DNA of 5,976 nt from Hungateiclostridiaceae bacterium UBA3934 (lineage in GTDB: Bacteria > Bacillota > Clostridia > Acetivibrionales > DTU013). Positions 1-5,976 of the stretch are shown here, in pieces. Below the pieces are notes generated by a model, which saw nothing but the letters and a program-made list of their open reading frames with translations, was not told the origin of the DNA and searched no databases. Location: the NCBI GenBank assembly GCA_002385815.1, contig DGEE01000048.1, positions 9,613 through 15,588 of the forward strand, given 5' to 3'. A program made the position numbers and the translations under genes. Position 1 is the first letter of the stretch, and the number at the start of each line of letters is the position of its first letter.

Positions 1-55
1 CGGACGTGTCCGTAAGGTGAGAAGCGGAAGACTTCTTCTTTGTTTTACCTGCATT

Positions 56-84
56 ATAATAACAGAAACACTGACACATGTCAA
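56..84 (-). promoter_or_regulatory. Sigma-A type promoter for the next transcription unit (reads off left edge)
   Basis: On the minus strand, a perfect TTGACA (79-84) is followed by a 17-base spacer and TATTAT (56-61), one mismatch from TATAAT. A TATAAT also occurs at 53-58, but with a 20-base spacer. Transcription would begin near 48-50, and no start codon with a ribosome binding site is seen before the window ends, so the target gene lies outside. The TTGACA starts immediately after the terminator T-tract, so one unit ends and another begins within a few bases. A 5+2+5 dyad, TGACA-ca-TGTCA (72-83), overlaps the -35 box and could be an operator; that part is inference. Confidence 0.65.
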
Positions 85-122
85 GAAAAAAACTTCCGGC
101 AAAGCCGAAACTTCGCCGGAAG
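85..122 (-). terminator. Intrinsic terminator of the transporter operon
   Basis: On the minus strand, a 12-bp stem (111-122 with 93-104, eleven Watson-Crick pairs and one G-T) encloses a six-base loop (105-110). It is followed directly by seven T residues (86-92). The core arms are CTTCCGGC and GCCGGAAG. It lies 57 bases after the TAA of the solute-binding protein gene and ends the operon. On the opposite strand there is no comparable T-tract, so it is one-directional. Confidence 0.95.
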
Positions 123-179
123 CCTTGTTGTTCTTATTCAGAAATCCGATTTGCTGTTTTACTGTTTGCCGTTCCAGGT

Positions 180-1607
180 TTAGTTGGCGATGAAGTCGTC
201 AAGAAGTGCCTGGATTGCGTCAAATTTCTCGTCGATTATCTCGGCAACAGTCTTCTCGCCTTTCAGCAAGTCGTCCTGACCGCTCCACCATGCTTCAACA
301 ACAGGCTGTACAGCAGAGAACAAGCCAGCAGACTTACCACAGTTGTTCTCATACATGTAAGCCAGCACTTCGATGGACTCCTGGTCGCGTACATTGTTGA
401 AGTGCGGCTCCTGCCATGCATCAGGATCCTCCAGATCTTCGGGGAACGGCTCTGTCCACTTGTTCCAGATGAATGCAATATCTTCGATGTTCTTCGTATT
501 CTTCGGGATAGTCTGGAAGTTGTGACCGGAAATCAGGCAGTAGTATTTCTTCTCAGCGTTGCTGGGGCCGATCGGCGGCATAACCAGACCATAGTCATCA
601 GCCATGTTGTCTCTGAAATCGTCTACCTTCCAGTACTGATACCAGAACATTGCAGCTTTTCCTTCTTTGAATATGTTGGCTGCCAGATCCCAGGGTATCT
701 CATCAGCAGGATAAGTAAACTTGTTGAATATGATACCTTCCTTACAGAGTCTCTGATATGTGTTGAATGCTTCCAGAACAGCAGGCTCTCTGAAGTTGAG
801 CTTAGCCTGACCGTCAACTATGCTTGCCAGTTCTGCGCCATTGGCAACTACCATGGCAATATCCATGTCGATACCGGCAAGACCCCACTGATCTATTACG
901 CCGTCGTTGTCAGTATCCTTTGTTGCCTTCCTTGCCAGCTCCTCCATCTTTTCCCATGTCCATTCGCCTTTTTTCATCAGTTCATAGGGATTCTCCAGTC
1001 CTTCTCTTTCAAATATGTTCTTGTTGTAGAAGAACATTCCTCTGGGCCACCAGTGGCCGGTCCCCATACCATATGTCTTTCCGTTTACAGTAGACAGCGT
1101 TTTGGCCATCTGATCCCATTTATCTTGATTGAAATCGAATAAAGGATCGAGCTCAGTACAGAATCCGCTGTTAGCAAGTCCGATCACCCAGTTGTCTTCC
1201 AGGGTTGCTATCTCAGCAAACGGATCTCCGGCCATTACTGAAGATGAATAGGTCTCAACTGTCTGATCCCATGGGATATTCACATACTCGAATGTGAAGT
1301 TATACTTCTGCTCCATTTCCTCTCTGCGAGCCACCTGACGGTCTCCGCCCGGAGTTCCGCCCTGGGGAGTCATATCCCACCATGCTGCGACCCTGATGAC
1401 TCTGCCGCCAAGATCTCTGACTTCTTCCGGCTCCGGCTCCGGCTCCTCTTCTTCTGGTTCCGGTTGTGTCGGCTGGTCTACAGGATCCTGCTGTACCGGA
1501 TCATCGCCAGCCGGATCCTCTGTTTTCTGACCGCAGCCTGCGATAACAGCTGTAAGCATAACTGCTACCAAGCACAGAGCCAATAATTTCTTAAGACCTC
1601 TTGACAT
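180..1607 (-). CDS. Extracellular solute-binding lipoprotein of a CUT1 sugar ABC transporter
   Basis: This 475-residue protein is predicted to capture a sugar outside the cell and deliver it to the two permeases encoded just upstream. The N-terminus is a lipoprotein signal: positive MSRGLKK, a hydrophobic stretch 8-23 and lipobox V21-I-A-G-C25, so Cys25 should be lipidated after signal peptidase II cleavage. A flexible acidic Pro/Glu/Gln linker (about 29-63) tethers the folded domain, which begins at LGGRVIRVAAWWD (66-78). A D231-T-D-N-D-G-V-I-D239-Q-W-G242 loop resembles a calcium-binding DxDxDG loop, common in family 1 binding proteins. Many tryptophans (76, 77, 113, 140, 186, 187, 306, 322, 326, 440, 441) could stack on sugar rings; that is inference. 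ATG is preceded by GGGAGG (1615-1620) with seven bases between. The gene is last in the operon, unlike the common binding-protein-first order, and has its own likely promoter at 1727-1755. It ends with TAA, about 57 bases before the terminator stem. Confidence 0.95.
   Translation of the reverse strand: MSRGLKKLLALCLVAVMLTAVIAGCGQKTEDPAGDDPVQQDPVDQPTQPEPEEEEPEPEPEEVRDLGGRVIRVAAWWDMTPQGGTPGGDRQVARREEMEQKYNFTFEYVNIPWDQTVETYSSSVMAGDPFAEIATLEDNWVIGLANSGFCTELDPLFDFNQDKWDQMAKTLSTVNGKTYGMGTGHWWPRGMFFYNKNIFEREGLENPYELMKKGEWTWEKMEELARKATKDTDNDGVIDQWGLAGIDMDIAMVVANGAELASIVDGQAKLNFREPAVLEAFNTYQRLCKEGIIFNKFTYPADEIPWDLAANIFKEGKAAMFWYQYWKVDDFRDNMADDYGLVMPPIGPSNAEKKYYCLISGHNFQTIPKNTKNIEDIAFIWNKWTEPFPEDLEDPDAWQEPHFNNVRDQESIEVLAYMYENNCGKSAGLFSAVQPVVEAWWSGQDDLLKGEKTVAEIIDEKFDAIQALLDDFIAN
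1427..1446 (-). repeat. Hexanucleotide tandem repeat in the binding-protein linker
   Basis: CCGGCT is repeated three times followed by CC, as read on the plus strand. It encodes part of the alternating Pro-Glu tract of the lipoprotein linker. Because the unit is six bases, gain or loss of a unit would change linker length by two residues without breaking the frame. Confidence 0.75.
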
Positions 1608-1634
1608 AATGTAACCTCCCTATTTTTTTTATTT

Positions 1635-1657
1635 ATTAAAACCCAATGGGTTTTAAT
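1635..1657. repeat. 23-base near-perfect palindrome just upstream of the binding-protein RBS
   Basis: Arms of 11 bases, ATTAAAACCCA and TGGGTTTTAAT, flank a single central base. In RNA this folds as a 10-bp stem with a three-base loop. It lies 14 bases before the GGGAGG site of the solute-binding protein gene. On the minus strand it is followed by A-rich sequence, not a T-tract, and on the plus strand by CATAAAG, so it is not an intrinsic terminator in either direction. It may be an operator, an mRNA-stabilising 5' hairpin or a processing site. Confidence 0.75.
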
Positions 1658-1668
1658 CATAAAGCCTG

Positions 1669-1722
1669 ACTGGAATGACATCACCGCCGGAACTTCTGCT
1701 ATAATATATAGTTGCTTCCAGT
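1669..1722 (-). promoter_or_regulatory. Structured 5' leader element of the binding-protein mRNA
   Basis: Near the predicted transcript start, ACTGGAA (1716-1722 on the minus strand) can pair perfectly with TTCCAGT (1669-1675), closing a 40-base interior. Inside, CTATA (1707-1711) can pair with TATAG (1699-1703) around a three-base loop. Together with the palindrome at 1635-1657 this gives a leader rich in secondary structure. I do not recognise a known riboswitch class. The pairing is visible, but a function is only inferred and seven base pairs can arise by chance. Confidence 0.35.
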
Positions 1723-1726
1723 AAAA

Positions 1727-1755
1727 AATTTACCAAAAACACACCATAGTGTCAA
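1727..1755 (-). promoter_or_regulatory. Internal extended -10 promoter for the solute-binding protein gene
   Basis: On the minus strand, a perfect TTGACA (1750-1755) is followed by exactly 17 bases and TAAATT (1727-1732; four of six match TATAAT). A TG dinucleotide (1734-1735) sits one base upstream of the -10, giving an extended -10 element. Transcription would start near 1720, leaving a leader of about 110 bases before the ATG at 1607. A near-perfect dyad, ACACTATGGTGT (1741-1752 as read on the minus strand), overlaps the -35 and spacer and might bind a regulator. A separate promoter would let the binding protein be made in excess over the permeases, as is usual for such systems. Confidence 0.6.
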
Positions 1756-1777
1756 TATATCCATGCCCGCCATAAGG

Positions 1778-1810
1778 CTGTTTACAGATATCCTGCCTTT
1801 TTACAAACAG
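1778..1810 (-). repeat. Inverted repeat after the second permease gene
   Basis: On the minus strand, CTGTTTGTA (1802-1810) can pair with TGTAAACAG (1778-1786): seven Watson-Crick pairs and two G-T pairs, with a 15-base loop. It lies about 40 bases after the permease stop. No T-tract follows, so it is not a standard terminator. It could slow decay of the permease mRNA from its 3' side or partly separate it from the binding-protein message. Confidence 0.4.
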
Positions 1811-1849
1811 TCCGGTCCAGCGCTGTCAGCCATTCCTTCCCGGCATCCG

Positions 1850-2845
1850 CTATCCAACGATACCTGTACGCTCGACGCTCTCCACAAATAGTTTCTGAGC
1901 GAACAGGTAGAGTATCAGCAGCGGCAGTACGACAAGCAAGCTGCCCGTGTTAGTATACATCGAGCTTATTGCCGGGGATAGATATATATCCACACCTATA
2001 TCCGCAGAAAGATCTTTCATTATCTGGTTCGATACATTGGCTGCTGTTTTTGCCAGCACATCTGTTCTCATCAGGAACAGGCTCGAGTAGAAAGTATCAG
2101 TCCACTGCCACACGAATGAGAACAGGAATACCGTCACCATCGCCGGCACAGCACTGGGCAGCATTATCTGCCCGAAAGTCCTCAGCATACCTGCGCCGTC
2201 AACATAAGCAGCTTCTTCCAGCTCTTTCGGCATGCCTCTGAAAAACTGGCGCATGATATATATATATAATCCGTTTTTCAGACCCATCCCTGTCAGCGAC
2301 ATCAAAACAAAGGGCCAGTAACTTTCCAGCAGATTTATTCCCTTTTGCCCCGTGATCGCCGAAATGATCCCCAGCACATCGAAGTATCTGAAATGCAGAA
2401 ACAGCGGGATCATCAATGTCTGAGGCGGCACTATCATCGTCAGGATGACCAGTGCGAACAAAACACCTCTTCCTTTGAACCTGAACCTTGCAAATCCGTA
2501 CCCGATCACTGTACATGAAATAAGCTGCATTACGCTGGTCAGCGTCGATAGCTTGAAAGTATTCCAGAATGCCTTATTGTACCGCATGGCACTAAGAACG
2601 GTTTTATAGTTTTCCAGGGTCGGCGACTTCGGGACATACCGCACCGTCACATCGTATATGTCCTGTTCAGGCATGAATGAAACTGACAGCTTCACCAGCG
2701 TGGGATACAGTATAAGAAAGCATATCCCGGCAATTATCACTCCTCTGACAATCGACCAGCTTCGTCTTACCATTGAATAATACAAATGCCGGCGGTGCAT
2801 TCTGTCTTCTTCTGATTTTTTGCGAAAAATACTCTTAATATCCAT
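1850..2845 (-). CDS. CUT1 carbohydrate ABC transporter permease, MalG/UgpE type
   Basis: This is the second channel-forming inner-membrane subunit of the importer. The 331 residues show a charged N-terminal tail (1-30) and hydrophobic segments near 33-52, 96-118, 127-150, 176-198, 232-248 and 302-320. A perfect EAA loop is present: E211-A-A-Y-V-D-G217, nine residues, then I227-M-L-P230, which contacts the ATPase in this family. The outer loop after the first segment (SFMPEQDIYD, then PKSPTLENY at 72-80) and the C-terminal ERTGIVG (325-331) are typical of MalG-type proteins. The length is slightly above the usual 270-300 because of the N-terminal tail, an extra loop around 153-175 and another at 262-300. 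Translation starts at ATG with GGAGGT at 2850-2855, five bases between GGAGG and ATG. The start is 18 bases after the first permease stop. The stop is TAG, followed by a 242-base gap before the binding-protein gene. Confidence 0.95.
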   Translation of the reverse strand: MDIKSIFRKKSEEDRMHRRHLYYSMVRRSWSIVRGVIIAGICFLILYPTLVKLSVSFMPEQDIYDVTVRYVPKSPTLENYKTVLSAMRYNKAFWNTFKLSTLTSVMQLISCTVIGYGFARFRFKGRGVLFALVILTMIVPPQTLMIPLFLHFRYFDVLGIISAITGQKGINLLESYWPFVLMSLTGMGLKNGLYIYIMRQFFRGMPKELEEAAYVDGAGMLRTFGQIMLPSAVPAMVTVFLFSFVWQWTDTFYSSLFLMRTDVLAKTAANVSNQIMKDLSADIGVDIYLSPAISSMYTNTGSLLVVLPLLILYLFAQKLFVESVERTGIVG

Positions 2846-2863
2846 AAAGACCTCCGACCCCTT

Positions 2864-3823
2864 TTATTCGTAGTAGAATACAACTTTGGAAACAAGCTTG
2901 ACAACTATGCCAACGATCACAAGGATCGCCAAAAAGTACAGCCAGGCCATGGCAGAACTCAGACCGTAATCATTGGACGCAAATGCAGTATCCCTTATCA
3001 TACCCATCACCACATTGGATGAATTGGTCAGCGAATCTATGATACTGTAGACTGTATTGACCAGTATCAGTGGACTCACCATCGGGAAAGTGATCTTCCA
3101 GAAATTCTCCCAGCCTGTCGCTCCTTCAATATTTGAAGCCTCGAACAATGAAGGCGATATTGATTGAAGTCCAGCCAGGAACACAAGTATTTGCACGCCG
3201 GAGGCCGAAACTATCTCGTATATCCTGTCCACGGCACTGATTATATAGTCTATGAATGTGGGGCTCAATCTGGATCTCAACAGCAGCCTTGCCAGTTCCA
3301 CTGCTCTGAACGCCCCCTCCTGCCCGTCCGTCTGCGTCATTCCGAGTGAAGACTGCAGCAGATCTCCACTGTCGATAACCAGCATCACTCCCGATGTCAG
3401 TATGACAGGCAGGAAAAATATCGCCCTGGCCAGTGAACGGCCTTTGAACTTCTGGTTCAGAAGATTCGCCGCAAAGAAGCTGAAAATTATGATCAACGGG
3501 ACATTGGTGAGCATATAGAGCACTGATTCCACCAGATCTCTCGCGTAAGTGGCATGGACCCTCAATGCCCTGTTGTAGTTCGAGAGCCCGACAGGCAGCA
3601 GATTGTATCCGCCTTCCACAACCTCCAGCTTATTGATGCTGAAAATGAAAGACTGGATCAGTGGTACCAGGAAAAATGTGATGAGCCCTATTATAAAAGG
3701 CAGTACGAACAGATAACCCATCATGGCTCTCTTTCTGTTGAGATTCAGCCCTCTTCTTTTCTTTTTCTTCGGGGCGGCTGCCACCTTCAAAGCTTTGTCT
3801 GTCATCATCGTCCCTCTCATCAT
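2864..3823 (-). CDS. CUT1 sugar ABC transporter permease, MalF/UgpA type
   Basis: This is an inner-membrane permease subunit that pairs with the next gene product to form the channel of a sugar importer. The 319 residues begin with a basic cytoplasmic tail (KKKKRR at 19-24). Hydrophobic segments lie near 36-60, 98-121, 132-151, 205-222, 249-265 and 290-312. The binding-protein-dependent transport signature EAA loop is E228-A-S-N-I-E-G234, nine residues, then I244-T-F-P247, which fits EAAxxxG(9)IxLP with S for the third position and F for L. A polar, helical insertion (about 152-203) sits between the third and fourth membrane segments. The start chosen overlaps the upstream stop as ATGA. A second in-frame ATG at 3820 sits at a better distance from the AAGGAGGG site, so the protein may begin one residue later. 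The stop is TAA. The next permease starts 18 bases downstream, so the two are co-transcribed. The transported sugar is unknown. Confidence 0.94.
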   Translation of the reverse strand: MMRGTMMTDKALKVAAAPKKKKRRGLNLNRKRAMMGYLFVLPFIIGLITFFLVPLIQSFIFSINKLEVVEGGYNLLPVGLSNYNRALRVHATYARDLVESVLYMLTNVPLIIIFSFFAANLLNQKFKGRSLARAIFFLPVILTSGVMLVIDSGDLLQSSLGMTQTDGQEGAFRAVELARLLLRSRLSPTFIDYIISAVDRIYEIVSASGVQILVFLAGLQSISPSLFEASNIEGATGWENFWKITFPMVSPLILVNTVYSIIDSLTNSSNVVMGMIRDTAFASNDYGLSSAMAWLYFLAILVIVGIVVKLVSKVVFYYE

Positions 3824-5976
3824 TGACCCTCCTTAACCACTTTGAAATCAAGAGGTTCCACCTTAGCTCCATTGACTTCCACAGGCTTTGAGGTGTAATT
3901 CACTATTATTTCCTTCCCTTTTTCAAACGTAGTCTTATATACACCTTCAGCTATTTTCTCATGGTCTTTGATGGTCTGCCCCTGTACATCGGCCAGAGCT
4001 TCATTTGCCCTGTGATAGAACCTCCTGGCTTCATCCATCCACAACCTGTACTCATTGGAGTAATAGTGGTCAAAATATGTTTGTTTCACCAATGAGTTCT
4101 CCTCATAGATAAAGCTGAAATAGATGCCTGAGCCGGTCTCAATGGACTTCAGGAACGCTTTCCTGTAATCGGATGCCATATTTATCGGTGTCCCGGCATA
4201 TGTGATATAGCCCCGCACCACCATCTGGAAGAAAGGTATGCTTTCATCCGTAAGGAAAAACTGATTCGAATCTTCAGGAATATTCAAAATATAATCCGTA
4301 TAAGGAAGCGCATATGCATTGCCGCCCTTGGCCATGATCGACAGTCCTGAGTCCCGGATCTTCTTTATCTGATCTTCAACAATCACCCGCGCCTGCTGTC
4401 TGTCGACAAGCTTTGACTCCTTGAAGTCAGAATTCACCTTCATTGCAGCATCTCTCAATGATATACCGGGAACTGACAATTTCTTCAGGCTTTTTATCAT
4501 TCCGTCGACGATGGACGGGATCCTGGTCGGACTTATCACATAAAAAGTACCCATTGCCCTGTATGGCATATTTGTCGCCAGATTGAACCTGAACACTGAC
4601 GCTACTTCTTTCGTTATGTACCGTGAAGCATGGAGCAAAGGTATAAAACTGTCCAGCAGCTTATCCCTGTAATTCAGGATAAAGCCGAGCTCCGGAAAAT
4701 ACTCTATGCCCTTTCCATCAAGGAAGGACTGAAGCTTCTTAAAGCCTTTGCTTCCACCCAGCTTCCTCATCAGCTTCAGGCTTTTGGGAATAGTATGGTC
4801 TATGCCGCCATTTGCCCAACCGGTATATTTAAGAACTATTTCACTTATACCTGCATCATTCAGTTCATCTATTATCTCCATCGCCTGCTCGTAGGTCGTC
4901 AGTGGTTCCACCGTTTTCACCGGAATGCCCAGTATGGGCTTGACCTTGTCGATGGCCCCTATGACTTCGAGGAAGAAGGGGATGTTCTCCCGCGGTTTTT
5001 CTCTGGTCATCCCGAGCTTCTCCAGATAGCTGCGGTAATAGGCCGCCATGCCTGCATAATTTGCATCTTCGCCCTTCAGGAACTTATACCTGACTTTTAT
5101 GTCGCCTTTGAAAACCCTGGGCTGATACACCATGATCGTATTGTTTCCGGAAAAGTCACCTATATCGAGCACATCATTCTGCACGAGTATGAAAGACGAA
5201 TACACAGTATTGTATGAATTCAGCCTGCCGCTGATATCAGCCCAGACCCTTGACAGGGCATCACCGGATTCTATTATGGCAAAAAACGCATTGTCTCCCC
5301 TTTTCATGCCATAGACAGGGAGATATGCCTGTTCGATGATGCTGGTTCTCTCGGGTATCGGTATCGACTCATCGTAACCGTAAACATCTATGGCATATGC
5401 CTGTGTATTGAACTTTTTGTTGTTCAGGTATATAAGCGAACCAGATCCGTCCGGAACAAGGATATATCCGCTTTCATCTGTTCCCGCTGCTCCGAAGAAC
5501 TCCAGCAGCGACATCGTATATATCGGATACGAATCCGCATTGTATTCGATTTCATCAGTCGGAACTCTGACCACCAGATTGTCCTCTTCCAGAGTATATT
5601 CCAGCGGTATTATGAATCTCTCTTTATTCTCTTCTGCCACAGGCACATTATTTGCTTCATGATCCTCATTCATATCCTCCAGCGTATAGCCGGATGATAT
5701 GACTATCTCCTGCAGGCTTTCTTTCATGAAGTCCCTTATGTTGTCTCCCAACACGTACAGATCACCGTTTTCTGCAGTCGGGAAATCTTTCAGCATATCC
5801 TGACGCTGCTTCTCGGTTTTCGCCTTCTCCAATGAAATGAGTCTGTATCTGCTGACCAACTGCTTGCCGGTCTTTGCATCCAGATTCTTCAGGATCTTTT
5901 CTTCCATTCTTTCCTTGCTGATTATCTGGGGAAGGATATATATCTTCTCCTCCCTGCCGATCCTGTACACTATCCT
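3820..5976 (-). CDS. DUF5696-like protein, putative glycoside-hydrolase-like (5' end outside window)
   Basis: This frame is open to the right edge. The first in-window start codon is a GTG at 5970, but two more codons (Arg-Ile) continue upstream without a stop, so the gene is 5'-partial and its true start and any signal peptide are not visible. Numbering from the GTG, 716 residues are seen. Residues 1-325 look beta-rich and contain a family-like YILVPDGSGSLIYLNN stretch (169-184) and VYGYD (196-200). Residues 330-625 alternate strands and helices like a TIM barrel: FFLEVIGAID (332-341), EIVLKYTGWANGG (377-389), YFPELGF (424-430), ISLRDAAMKVNSDF (503-516), MAKGGNAYALPYTDY (546-560) and IPFFQMVVRGYITYAGTPIN (578-597). 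A short beta-like tail (about 685-716) ends the protein. I recognise the family as DUF5696, whose function is not established to my knowledge. Acidic residues E335, E427, D506, D515 and D559 are possible active-site candidates by position only. The gene overlaps the downstream permease gene by ATGA, which suggests coupled translation and a role linked to the transporter. Family assignment is fairly sure; enzymatic role is inference. Confidence 0.85.
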   Translation of the reverse strand, partial: RIVYRIGREEKIYILPQIISKERMEEKILKNLDAKTGKQLVSRYRLISLEKAKTEKQRQDMLKDFPTAENGDLYVLGDNIRDFMKESLQEIVISSGYTLEDMNEDHEANNVPVAEENKERFIIPLEYTLEEDNLVVRVPTDEIEYNADSYPIYTMSLLEFFGAAGTDESGYILVPDGSGSLIYLNNKKFNTQAYAIDVYGYDESIPIPERTSIIEQAYLPVYGMKRGDNAFFAIIESGDALSRVWADISGRLNSYNTVYSSFILVQNDVLDIGDFSGNNTIMVYQPRVFKGDIKVRYKFLKGEDANYAGMAAYYRSYLEKLGMTREKPRENIPFFLEVIGAIDKVKPILGIPVKTVEPLTTYEQAMEIIDELNDAGISEIVLKYTGWANGGIDHTIPKSLKLMRKLGGSKGFKKLQSFLDGKGIEYFPELGFILNYRDKLLDSFIPLLHASRYITKEVASVFRFNLATNMPYRAMGTFYVISPTRIPSIVDGMIKSLKKLSVPGISLRDAAMKVNSDFKESKLVDRQQARVIVEDQIKKIRDSGLSIMAKGGNAYALPYTDYILNIPEDSNQFFLTDESIPFFQMVVRGYITYAGTPINMASDYRKAFLKSIETGSGIYFSFIYEENSLVKQTYFDHYYSNEYRLWMDEARRFYHRANEALADVQGQTIKDHEKIAEGVYKTTFEKGKEIIVNYTSKPVEVNGAKVEPLDFKVVKEGQ
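3827..3834 (-). promoter_or_regulatory. Ribosome binding site of the first permease, placed between two possible ATGs
   Basis: AAGGAGGG lies inside the last codons of the DUF5696-like gene. Counting from the AGGAGG core, it is four bases from the ATG at 3823 and seven bases from the in-frame ATG at 3820. The first ATG makes the ATGA overlap, while the second has the better spacing. Either way translation is likely coupled to termination of the upstream gene. Confidence 0.8.

Noticed and set aside
20..43. Plus-strand hairpin AGAAG/CTTCT followed by a T-rich run as a terminator for a plus-strand gene from the left
   Set aside because: The stem is five or six weak pairs and the T-run is interrupted. 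With a minus-strand promoter reading through the same bases, a leader hairpin is as likely.
78..1142. 354-codon open frame on the plus strand, antisense to the solute-binding gene
   Set aside because: It lies fully opposite a clear lipoprotein gene, starts inside the minus-strand promoter region and crosses the terminator. No ribosome binding site is seen before its start, and the cysteine- and leucine-rich translation resembles no family I know.
1699..1711. TATAAT on the plus strand as a promoter
   Set aside because: No -35 box at a proper distance upstream and no plus-strand gene downstream. The AT-rich run is better explained as part of the minus-strand leader hairpin.
1733..1755. Short ACAC/GTGT hairpin followed by five T residues as a terminator after the second permease
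   Set aside because: The stem is only four base pairs and AT-containing, far weaker than the true terminator at 85-122. The sequence fits a promoter -35 and spacer much better.
4630..5217. 195-codon open frame on the plus strand inside the DUF5696-like gene
   Set aside because: It is antisense to a well-supported coding region, has no convincing ribosome binding site and no recognisable motif.
5968..5970. GTG as the real start of the DUF5696-like gene
   Set aside because: The frame stays open to the window edge, no upstream ribosome binding site can be seen in six bases, and the protein seems to start in mid-domain without an export signal. The gene is treated as partial.

Overview
The window is one stretch of a minus-strand operon for carbohydrate (CUT1-type) ABC uptake. 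It most likely comes from a Bacillota bacterium of the Clostridia or Paenibacillus kind. Support for this includes strong AGGAGG-type ribosome binding sites, TTGACA promoters, a hairpin-plus-U-tract terminator, a Gly-Cys lipobox lipoprotein with a long acidic Pro/Glu linker, and a DUF5696-type protein, a family I associate with such sugar-transport operons. I cannot name a genus.

Transcription runs right to left. The right 36% (3820-5976) is the 3' part of a large DUF5696-like gene whose 5' end lies outside the window. It overlaps a MalF-type permease gene (2864-3823) by the four bases ATGA. After 18 bases comes a MalG-type permease gene (1850-2845). A 242-base gap (1608-1849) follows, holding a good internal promoter and several inverted repeats. 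Then comes the solute-binding lipoprotein gene (180-1607). A textbook intrinsic terminator (85-122) closes the unit. Immediately after it, a second minus-strand promoter (56-84) reads off the left edge, so another transcription unit starts there.

Working model: the lipoprotein captures a glycan or oligosaccharide outside the membrane and the two permeases form the channel. No ATPase is encoded here; in many Bacillota CUT1 systems a shared MsmX/UgpC-type ATPase serves this role. The DUF5696-like protein has a visible pattern of an N-terminal beta-rich region, an alternating beta/alpha region and a small C-terminal beta region, resembling glycoside hydrolases. It may process the substrate, but its activity and substrate cannot be read from the sequence.

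No RNA genes, mobile elements, CRISPR arrays or plus-strand genes are supported. The most interesting parts are the uncharacterised DUF5696-like protein and the separately promoted, structured leader of the binding-protein gene.
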